The notes under the pieces were generated by a model. That model worked only from the letters and a program-made list of their open reading frames with translations. It was not told where the DNA came from and did no database searches. A DNA stretch of 9,542 nucleotides from Pseudomonadota bacterium (GTDB lineage: Bacteria; Pseudomonadota; Alphaproteobacteria; UBA2966; CAIVPW01), in NCBI GenBank assembly GCA_027625125.1, contig JAQBXG010000053.1, positions 1 to 9,542 of the forward strand, read 5' to 3'. Made by a program: the position numbers and the translations under genes. Each line of letters begins with the position of its first letter. Position 1 is the first letter of the stretch. Positions 1 through 5,533 of this stretch are shown here, one piece after another.

Positions 1-1
1 C

Positions 2-364
2 TGGCATGTCTTGCCGCCGCTCGATGCGGCGGCGATGCACGCCGCCGCCCAGCGCCTGGTCGGCCGCCACGATTTCACGACCTTCCGCAGCGTCCATTGC
101 CAGTCGGATTCACCGGTAAAGACTCTGGATTCGCTCGAGGTCCGCCGCGACGGCGAGGAAGTCTGGGTGCTGGCGGCGGCGCGGTCGTTCTTGCACAACC
201 AGGTCCGCGCAATGGCCGGCACGCTGGTCCAGGTCGGCGAAGGCAAACGCGACGCCGACAGCGTCGCCGCTGCCCTGGCCGCCCGTGACCGCGCCCAATG
301 CGGCCAGACCGCTCCGGCCCACGGCCTTTATTTTCTCGAAGCGATCTACCCGGAATCCGGCTGA
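2..364 (+). CDS. truA: tRNA pseudouridine synthase A, C-terminal part (5' end outside window)
   Basis: TruA isomerises uridine to pseudouridine at positions 38-40 of the tRNA anticodon stem-loop in the cytoplasm. The reading frame is open to the left edge, so only the last 120 residues are present and the catalytic aspartate of the N-terminal half is not in the window. What is visible matches the C-terminal half of the family: WHVLPPLDAAAMHAAA, then LVGRHDFTTFR, the conserved segment RSFLHNQVRAMAGTLVQVG, and the ending AHGLYFLEAIYP. An ATG-like or TTG start inside this fragment is not credible, because the homologous frame continues upstream of it. The gene converges on the leftward dapD/dapE cluster across a gap of about 120 bases. 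Its TGA stop is at 362-364. Nothing in the visible part suggests damage. The family assignment is firm, and the start is unknown. Confidence 0.94.
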   Translation, partial: WHVLPPLDAAAMHAAAQRLVGRHDFTTFRSVHCQSDSPVKTLDSLEVRRDGEEVWVLAAARSFLHNQVRAMAGTLVQVGEGKRDADSVAAALAARDRAQCGQTAPAHGLYFLEAIYPESG

Positions 365-387
365 ACGGATAGACGCCTGATCCGTTC
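363..387 (+). terminator. Stem-loop at the truA stop codon, possible terminator
   Basis: GAACGGAT (363-370) and ATCCGTTC (380-387) form a perfect 8-bp stem around a 9-base loop, starting inside the truA stop codon. No T-run follows directly. The first T-rich stretch (GTTTTCTTTTT, 408-418) comes 20 bases later, inside the tandem repeat. It is therefore not a textbook intrinsic terminator, although its position suits 3'-end formation or protection of the truA transcript. Confidence 0.4.
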
Positions 388-390
388 CAG

Positions 391-490
391 CGCCCGGAAC
401 CCTGTTCGTTTTCTTTTTCCGGCCGCCAGCGAGAGTCAGGCGCCCGGAACGTTTTTCGATTTCTTTTTCCGGCCGCTTGAAAGAGTCAAG
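391..490. repeat. Two tandem 50-bp repeats, each with an imperfect inverted repeat
   Basis: Unit 1 (391-440) and unit 2 (441-490) have exactly the same length and agree at about 41 of 50 positions by eye. CGCCCGGAAC and TTCTTTTTCCGGCCGC are identical in both. A poor third start (CTCCGGGAAA) follows at 491-500. In each unit GCGCCCGGAA (390-399, 440-449) can pair with TTCCGGCCGC (417-426, 467-476), leaving one C:C mismatch and a 17-base loop. The loop is T-rich on the + strand and A-rich on the - strand. Each unit also holds GAGTCA; in unit 2 its TCA (486-488) is the reverse complement of the TGA stop of the leftward membrane-protein gene. The type of element is unknown; it resembles small intergenic palindromic repeats of the REP kind. 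Confidence 0.75.
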
Positions 491-503
491 CTCCGGGAAA
501 AAG
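463..503. repeat. Long inverted repeat over the 3' end of the membrane-protein gene
   Basis: CTTTTTCC (463-470) pairs with GGAAAAAG (496-503). GG (471-472) can pair with CC (493-494) past a bulged G495. GCTTGA (475-480) pairs with TCAAGC (486-491) around the loop AAGAG. This gives about 16 base pairs in 41 bases, covering the last codons and TGA stop of the leftward gene and the end of repeat unit 2. The T-run lies on the 5' side and the A-run on the 3' side of the + strand, and the - strand reads the same way. This is the reverse of what an intrinsic terminator needs, so I call it only a stem-loop that may stabilise or border the transcript. Confidence 0.5.
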
Positions 504-1046
504 TGCCGCAACCCCGCGCAGCAGCGCCAGCGACAGCGCCAGGTCCAGCGCCACCAGTCCCGAGGCGGTCAGCCACGGCACCCCGGCCGCGACGCGGGCG
601 ACGAACACGCTGTAACCCAACAGATACAGGTACGCGAGCAACAGAACCAAAGCCTGCAACTCGCCGGTCAACAACCCGATGGTGTGCAACAACTGCAACA
701 GAAACAGCACGCCGATCTGCACGACCGACGACCAGTTATAGGCGATGATGAACGTCGCATATCGCCCGGTGATGCCCAACAGCCGCGACACCCACACCAT
801 CGCCACCGGAAACGCGATCCACGAAATCACATAGTCGACGCCCCAGCCGGCCCACGACATCGCCGCCATTTCCGGGTCCGAATCCCGCGCCAGCAGCATC
901 GCAAACGGCAGCACAAGAACGGCGGCCCCGAACGAGCGCCAGAATCCGTCCAGCGTCAGGTTGAATCCGGCAATCCCGCCCGCGTCGAACCGCGCCATCC
1001 GCGCCGCTGCGACAATCGACCGTTGCGCTTCCTCCCACCAGGTCAT
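486..1046 (-). CDS. Conserved-looking multi-pass membrane protein, function unknown
   Basis: I do not recognise a named family for this 186-residue protein. After a short amphipathic N-terminus beginning MTWWEEAQRSIVAAARMARF it shows about five hydrophobic segments, at roughly residues 37-53, 66-87, 96-120, 128-150 and 157-176. Between them are few charges, and the segment ITGRYATFIIAYNWSS is rich in aromatic residues. It is therefore most likely an inner-membrane protein. The ATG at 1044-1046 is chosen because it overlaps the dapE stop as ATGA, the usual sign of translational coupling. No Shine-Dalgarno sequence is seen upstream, which fits re-initiation by ribosomes finishing dapE. Longer starts would run through the dapE coding sequence. 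It is the last gene of the leftward cluster, and its stop lies inside repeat unit 2. A link to lysine or cell-wall precursor metabolism is suggested only by this coupling. Confidence 0.85.
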   Translation of the reverse strand: MTWWEEAQRSIVAAARMARFDAGGIAGFNLTLDGFWRSFGAAVLVLPFAMLLARDSDPEMAAMSWAGWGVDYVISWIAFPVAMVWVSRLLGITGRYATFIIAYNWSSVVQIGVLFLLQLLHTIGLLTGELQALVLLLAYLYLLGYSVFVARVAAGVPWLTASGLVALDLALSLALLRGVAALFPGA

Positions 1047-2182
1047 GGCGTCGCGAAAAACCGCCGCAGTATCGCGGCATAAACGTCGGTCAACGCCGCC
1101 AGATCGGCGACGGCCACGCGCTCGTCGATCTTGTGCATCGTCTGGCCGACCAGCCCGAACTCCGCCACCGGGCAATACCGGGTCAGGAACCGCGCGTCCG
1201 AGGTGCCGCCGGCGGTGCTTTGTTCCGGGGCGCGGCCGGTCACGTCCCGCACCGCCTCGGTAATCAGATCGGTGAACGGGCCCGCTTCCGTCAGGAACGA
1301 TTCCCCCGAAACCTCGATCTCCAGTTCATAGGCGTGGCCGGTCGCGTCCATCCGCGCCCGCACCAGCTCGGTCAGGCTCGCCGACGTATGCAGATCGTTG
1401 AAGCGGATGTTGAACACCGCCCGCGCCGCGCCGGGAATGATGTTGTTGGCCGGGTTGCCGACATCGACGGTCGTGATCTCCAGGTTCGATGCCTCGAACC
1501 GGGCGCTGCCGGTATCCAGCGGCGCCGCCGTCAGCGCCGCCAGCAACGCAACGATGCGCGGCACCGGATTGTCGGCCAGATGCGGATACGCCACGTGCCC
1601 CTGGGTGCCCCGCACCCGGATTCGCCCGGTCATCGATCCCCGCCGCCCGACCTTGATCGCATCCCCCAGCGCGGCCGGGTTGGTCGGCTCGCCGACCAGC
1701 GCCACGTCCGGCACCTGCCCGTGTTCGGCCATCCATTCCAGTACCTTGACGGTGCCGTTGATGCCGGGCCCTTCCTCGTCGCCGGTCAGCAACAGGCTGA
1801 TCGACCCGTCGCCGATATCATCGACCCGCGCCACCGCCGCGACGAAACACGCCACCGCGCCCTTCATGTCGGCGGCCCCCCGGCCCCAGATCTGGCCGTC
1901 GCGCACGTCGCCGGCAAACGGCGGCGTCGTCCACGCCGCCTCGTCGCCCGGCGGCACCACGTCCACGTGGCCGGCGAAACAGAAATGCGGCGCGCCGTGG
2001 CCCCGCCGCGCGAACAGGTTATCGACCCGCGCCGCGCCGTCGCCGAACGGCAACCGCGTGCATTTGAATCCCAGCCGTTTCAGCTCCGCGGCGACCACGT
2101 CCAGTACGCCCGCGTCCTTCGGCGTCACCGAAGGACAGCGAATCATCCGGGTGGTCAGCTCGACGGGATCGACGGCGGCCAT
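1043..2182 (-). CDS. dapE: Succinyl-diaminopimelate desuccinylase
   Basis: DapE hydrolyses N-succinyl-LL-diaminopimelate to succinate and LL-diaminopimelate in the succinylase branch of lysine and meso-diaminopimelate synthesis, using two zinc ions in the cytoplasm. The 379-residue length is normal for the family. Expected M20 peptidase residues are all visible: H72 and D74 in GHVDVVP, the bridging D105 in GRGAADMKG, E136 (general base) and E137 (metal) in TGDEEGPG, E165 in VGEPT, and H350 in GQTMHKIDE. The segment NPANNIIPG (243-251) marks the dimerisation-lid domain. The ATG at 2180-2182 is the first start in frame. It lies 16 bases after the dapD stop with only a weak ribosome-binding site, so the two genes are probably co-transcribed. 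The 3' end overlaps the downstream membrane-protein start by 4 bases (ATGA). Confidence 0.96.
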   Translation of the reverse strand: MAAVDPVELTTRMIRCPSVTPKDAGVLDVVAAELKRLGFKCTRLPFGDGAARVDNLFARRGHGAPHFCFAGHVDVVPPGDEAAWTTPPFAGDVRDGQIWGRGAADMKGAVACFVAAVARVDDIGDGSISLLLTGDEEGPGINGTVKVLEWMAEHGQVPDVALVGEPTNPAALGDAIKVGRRGSMTGRIRVRGTQGHVAYPHLADNPVPRIVALLAALTAAPLDTGSARFEASNLEITTVDVGNPANNIIPGAARAVFNIRFNDLHTSASLTELVRARMDATGHAYELEIEVSGESFLTEAGPFTDLITEAVRDVTGRAPEQSTAGGTSDARFLTRYCPVAEFGLVGQTMHKIDERVAVADLAALTDVYAAILRRFFATP

Positions 2183-2198
2183 TGCACCGCGCCGGCGG

Positions 2199-3041
2199 TC
2201 AGTCCCGCAACAGGTCGTTGACGGACGTCTTGGAGCGCGTGCGCTCGTCGACCCGCTTGACGATCACCGCGCAATACAGGCCCGGCCCCGGGCTTCCGTC
2301 CGGCAGCGGCTTGCCCGGCATCGTCCCCGACACGACGACCGAAAACGGCGGAATCCGGCCCTGGTGAATCTCGCCGGTCGCCCGGTCGACGATCTTCGTC
2401 GACGCGCCGATATACACCCCCATCGACAACACCGAACCTTCGCCGACGATCACCCCCTCGGCGACTTCGGCGCGCGCGCCAATGAATACGTTGTCCTCCA
2501 GAATCACCGGCCCCGCCTGCAACGGCTCCAGCACCCCGCCGATCCCGGCCCCGCCCGAAATATGACAGTTCTTGCCGACCTGCGCGCAGCTTCCGACCGT
2601 CGCCCAGGTATCGACCATTGTCCCGGAATCCACCCGCGCCCCCAGATTGAGGAAGCACGGCATCAAGATCGCCCCCGGCGCGACATAGGCGGAATACCGC
2701 ACGGTCGCGTCGGGCACGGCGCGAATCCCGGACTCCTTCCAGCGCGCCGCGTCCCATCCGGCGAACTTGGGCGGCACCTTGTCGTACCAGCCGCCGCCGC
2801 CCGGCCCGCCGGAAATCACCTTCGATTCGTTCAGCCGGAACGACAGCAGCACCGCCTTCTTCAGCCATTGGTGCGTGACCCATTCGCCGCCGATCTTTTC
2901 GGCCACCCGCGCCCGCCCGCCATCGAGCGCCGCCAGCGCCGAATCGACGGCGTCGCGCACGTCGCCGGTCGTCGCCGGGTTGACCGTATCCCGTTGTTCC
3001 CACGCCGCATCGATGACGGCCTGCAGACGTTTGGCTTCCAT
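2199..3041 (-). CDS. dapD: 2,3,4,5-tetrahydropyridine-2,6-dicarboxylate N-succinyltransferase
   Basis: DapD transfers a succinyl group from succinyl-CoA to tetrahydrodipicolinate, the step that commits carbon to the succinylase route. DapE, encoded next, acts two steps later. The 280-residue protein has the usual helical N-terminal domain (about 1-100), then a left-handed beta-helix of hexapeptide repeats (about 105-240) and a short C-terminal strand region. Family signatures are NLGARVDSGTMVDTWATVGS (132-151) with D138 and D144, and HISGGAGIGGVLEPLQA (160-176). The family is trimeric. The ATG at 3039-3041 was chosen over upstream frame extension because it follows AAGGAAA (3052-3046 read leftward) at good spacing and gives the normal N-terminus MEAKRLQAVIDAAWE. 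A promoter-like pair lies just upstream. No anomaly was seen. Confidence 0.97.
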   Translation of the reverse strand: MEAKRLQAVIDAAWEQRDTVNPATTGDVRDAVDSALAALDGGRARVAEKIGGEWVTHQWLKKAVLLSFRLNESKVISGGPGGGGWYDKVPPKFAGWDAARWKESGIRAVPDATVRYSAYVAPGAILMPCFLNLGARVDSGTMVDTWATVGSCAQVGKNCHISGGAGIGGVLEPLQAGPVILEDNVFIGARAEVAEGVIVGEGSVLSMGVYIGASTKIVDRATGEIHQGRIPPFSVVVSGTMPGKPLPDGSPGPGLYCAVIVKRVDERTRSKTSVNDLLRD

Positions 3042-3078
3042 GCTGTTTCCTTGTTGTCGGCGGGTCGCGGGCGCCCAG

Positions 3079-3106
3079 AACATAGCCGGGGCCGAAAGGG
3101 TGTCAA
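3079..3106 (-). promoter_or_regulatory. Probable sigma-70-type promoter for dapD-dapE
   Basis: Reading leftward, a perfect TTGACA -35 box (3106-3101) is followed by a 16-base spacer and TATGTT (3084-3079, four of six matches to TATAAT). The -35 box contains the TGA stop of the HAD hydrolase gene (3105-3103). Transcription would start about 30 bases before the AAGGAAA ribosome-binding site of dapD. A perfect TTGACA in such GC-rich DNA is unlikely to be chance, but no start site has been measured. Confidence 0.55.
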
Positions 3107-3786
3107 CCGGGGGCGACTTCCGCCGCCAGCCCGCACAGCCATTGGCGCAGCGAATCGATGACGTGGTCCGCCGCCGCGTCACCGGGGTCGCTTGCGGCCC
3201 ATTCGGCATCGTTGCGCACCCACACGGTGACCATGCCCAGCATTGCCGCCGGAGCCAGGTTTCGCGGCAAGTCCTCGACGAACACGGCCCGCCCAGGGTC
3301 GATTCCGGTCTCGGCGACCATGCGGGCATAGGTCGCGGGGTTTGGCTTCGGCAACCACGCCGCCGCCTCGATATCGAACACGGCATCAAACGCGCCCGCC
3401 AGCCCCAGCCGGTGCAGCACGCGGTCCGCGTACTTGGCGTCGGCGTTGGTGAACACGATCTTCTTGCCCGGCAGCCGCGCCAGCGCGCGCCGCATCTCCG
3501 GGTCCGGCTGAATCCGGCTCAGATCGATATCGTGGACAAAGTCCAGAAACGCGCGCGGATCGGTGCCATGGTTTTCGACCATGCCGCGCAACGTCGTCGC
3601 ATAGGTTCGGAAATAGTGCTTCTGGACCCGGTGCGCCTCCGCCGCGTCGATCCCCAGCGCGTTGCCGACGAATGCGCGGATTCGCCGGTCGATTTCGGGA
3701 AACAGCGCAGATTCGTGGGGATACAGGGTGTTATCGAGATCGAACACCCAGGCGTCCACGTGGGCAAGCTGGTCGGGGATCGGCAT
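3103..3786 (-). CDS. HAD-family hydrolase, pyrimidine 5'-nucleotidase-like
   Basis: This 227-residue cytoplasmic protein carries the full haloacid dehalogenase phosphatase motif set. Motif I is VFDLDNTLYP, with nucleophile D16 and acid/base D18. Motif II is VFTNA, with T113. Motif III is LPKPNP, with K147. Motif IV is FVEDLPRNL, with E171 and D172. The cap lies between motifs I and II. The spelling DLDNTLY with FTNA is typical of the SDT1/pyrimidine 5'-nucleotidase group, which dephosphorylates UMP, CMP or related compounds; the true substrate cannot be read from sequence. The start ATG at 3784-3786 is the only standard start near motif I, though no clear Shine-Dalgarno sequence precedes it. 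The gene lies 61 bases upstream of dapD in the same direction, an arrangement familiar from alphaproteobacteria. A role in lysine synthesis is not implied. Confidence 0.9.
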   Translation of the reverse strand: MPIPDQLAHVDAWVFDLDNTLYPHESALFPEIDRRIRAFVGNALGIDAAEAHRVQKHYFRTYATTLRGMVENHGTDPRAFLDFVHDIDLSRIQPDPEMRRALARLPGKKIVFTNADAKYADRVLHRLGLAGAFDAVFDIEAAAWLPKPNPATYARMVAETGIDPGRAVFVEDLPRNLAPAAMLGMVTVWVRNDAEWAASDPGDAAADHVIDSLRQWLCGLAAEVAPG

Positions 3787-3874
3787 CTGGCACGGGGGAT
3801 TCGTGGCGGGCGGGGCGGTATGGTAGGTGTTTGGGCGACGGCTGCAACTGCCCGGCCGCACCTGGGACGCAACT
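3787..3874. promoter_or_regulatory. Divergent intergenic region with weak promoter candidates only
   Basis: These 88 bases separate the leftward HAD hydrolase from the rightward c-di-GMP operon, so they should hold promoters for both. Leftward, TTGCAG (3849-3844), a 16-base spacer and TACCAT (3827-3822) form a weak pair. Rightward, TATGGT (3819-3824) could be a -10 box but has no acceptable -35 partner. I see no operator-like palindrome. The regulatory role is inferred from position alone. Confidence 0.35.
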
Positions 3875-5533
3875 ATGGGCGATGCCCCGGCTGATCTGAA
3901 GTATGAACGGGACCGCTTCGTGGCCTTTGCATTCGCCACATCGGACGCGTTTTTCGAGCTCGATACCTCCCGCACCATCGTCTACGCCAGCGGCGCGGTG
4001 CAGTGGCTTGCGTCGGCCCCGGCCGAGTCTCTCGCCGGCAGGGCGCTGTCCGAGCTGGTCGTTTCCCGCGACCGGCCGATGCTGAATGCGGCGCTGGAGA
4101 CGGCCAAGCGGCAGGGCCGCTTCGGTCCCGTCACACTGCGGTTCAAACGCGAAGGCAAGCACGTCGCACGCGTCGTCGCCAACGGCACGCATTTGCCGAC
4201 GCGCGGCGGCCGCACCTATATCGCCGTCAGCGCCCAGCGGATGATGCCGTCCGCCGCATCCAATCCCGCGGCGGTCGACGAAGAAACCGGGCTTTTGAAG
4301 AAAGACGCCTTCGCCGATGTTGCGCAACAGGCCCTGAAGGCGGGCAAGGAGTCGGGTCAAAACTACAACATGACCCTGCTCGACATCGAAGGCATCGCCG
4401 AACTGACCGACCGCCTCGACAAAAAGTCGGCGGAAAACGTGATCGCCGAGATCGCCGCGCACCTTCAGGCGAATTCGGTCAACGGCCAGTCGGCCGGTCA
4501 AATCTCCGCCGACAAATACGGACTGGTCCACGAAGCCGGCCTCGATATCGACGCCCTGAAAAGCTCGATCGCCGATCGGACCCGCTCCGCCGACCCCGGC
4601 GGCAAGGGTCTTGCGGTCGCCGCCGCCACCATCGATCTGGATGCCGAGGCGATGTCCGAAGGAGACAACGCCAAGGCGCTGCTCTACACGATCAACAAAT
4701 TCTCCGACACAAAAGGCGAGTTTACCGTCACCGAGCTCGCCGGCGGCTACAAGGAGATGCTGGAGGAAACCCGCGTCAAGATCGCGCAATTCAAGAAAAT
4801 GATTTCGTCGTCCAGCTTCGACGCCCTGTTTCAGCCCATCGTCGATCTGAAGAGCCGCAAGGTCCATCACTACGAGGCCCTGGTGCGCCCGCACCAATCC
4901 GGCGTCGAGGCATCGCCGTTCGAATTGATCACGTTCGCCGAGGAAGCAGGGATCATCAACGAGTTCGATCTTGCGATGGTCAACAAGGTCATCACCAAGA
5001 TCAAGGTTGGGCTGCATCGGGGCGATTCGCTGTCGATTGCCGTCAACCTTTCGGGGCGCTCGATCGAAAACGCGGCGTTCATCAAGGAGCTGCACACGGT
5101 CCTGAAGGACTGCGGCGACATTCGCAAAGAGCTGATGTTCGAAGTCACCGAGTCGGCAAAAATCGGCGACCTCGAATCGACGAACAATATCCTCCAGGCG
5201 ATCCGCCGCCTCGGCCACCATATCTGCCTTGACGATTTCGGCGCCGGCGCCGCGGCGTACCAATACCTGCGCGCGCTCGAAGTGGATTTCGTAAAAATCG
5301 ACGGCATCTATGTGCGGGAATCGCTGACGGCGCCGAACGGCAAGGCATTCCTGAAGTCGATGGCGACGCTGTGCTCCGACCTGGGAATCGAAACGGTCGG
5401 CGAATACGTCGAAACCGAAGAGGTGGCCGAGTTTCTCCGCCAGGTCGGGGTCAACTACGGCCAGGGCTACCTGTTCGGCAAGCCGGGCGTCGGCATTTCC
5501 GGCACCAAACGCAAGGCAGCGGCGGCGGAATGA
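3875..5533 (+). CDS. PAS / degenerate GGDEF / EAL protein, probable c-di-GMP phosphodiesterase
   Basis: This 552-residue protein has no signal peptide or membrane segment and is probably a cytoplasmic sensor. A PAS-like domain spans about 15-122 (ATSDAFFELDTSRTIVYASG). A GGDEF-related domain follows at about 134-285, starting DEETGLLKKDAF. Its signature position reads SADKY (211-215), so it should not make c-di-GMP. Residues 290-312 look helical. The EAL domain (about 313-545) keeps the catalytic set known for the family: E334 and R338 in YEALVR, N391 in AVNLSG, E423 and E426 in FEVTES, D453 and D454 in LDDFGAG, K474 in FVKIDG, E510, and Q530 in YGQGYLFGKP. Hydrolysis of c-di-GMP to pGpG is therefore likely. 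The ATG at 3875 is preferred, with GGGA seven bases upstream; a GTG at 3827 would add 16 residues with a poorer site. Its stop overlaps the next start as ATGA. Confidence 0.9.
   Translation: MGDAPADLKYERDRFVAFAFATSDAFFELDTSRTIVYASGAVQWLASAPAESLAGRALSELVVSRDRPMLNAALETAKRQGRFGPVTLRFKREGKHVARVVANGTHLPTRGGRTYIAVSAQRMMPSAASNPAAVDEETGLLKKDAFADVAQQALKAGKESGQNYNMTLLDIEGIAELTDRLDKKSAENVIAEIAAHLQANSVNGQSAGQISADKYGLVHEAGLDIDALKSSIADRTRSADPGGKGLAVAAATIDLDAEAMSEGDNAKALLYTINKFSDTKGEFTVTELAGGYKEMLEETRVKIAQFKKMISSSSFDALFQPIVDLKSRKVHHYEALVRPHQSGVEASPFELITFAEEAGIINEFDLAMVNKVITKIKVGLHRGDSLSIAVNLSGRSIENAAFIKELHTVLKDCGDIRKELMFEVTESAKIGDLESTNNILQAIRRLGHHICLDDFGAGAAAYQYLRALEVDFVKIDGIYVRESLTAPNGKAFLKSMATLCSDLGIETVGEYVETEEVAEFLRQVGVNYGQGYLFGKPGVGISGTKRKAAAAE

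Noticed and set aside
110..511. Open frame on the - strand through the 50-bp repeats and truA
   Set aside because: The translation is partly the repeat itself and partly a truA shadow, with no independent support.
1047..1175. Longer N-terminus for the membrane protein, starting inside dapE
   Set aside because: The extra 43 residues are Arg/Gly-rich dapE shadow, and the ATGA overlap start at 1046 gives a normal N-terminus.
1398..3161. 587-codon + strand open frame over dapE and dapD
   Set aside because: It runs antisense through two well-identified genes with low-complexity Arg/Pro/Ser-rich translation and no domain.
3827..3874. GTG at 3827 as start of the EAL protein
   Set aside because: It would add 16 residues without domain similarity and lacks a spaced ribosome-binding site. 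The ATG at 3875 has GGGA at good distance.
3820..3894. Possible 24-residue upstream ORF overlapping the EAL gene start
   Set aside because: An ATG at 3820 opens a short frame ending at 3894, but it lacks a recognisable Shine-Dalgarno sequence and shows no leader-peptide feature such as a run of one amino acid followed by a terminator.
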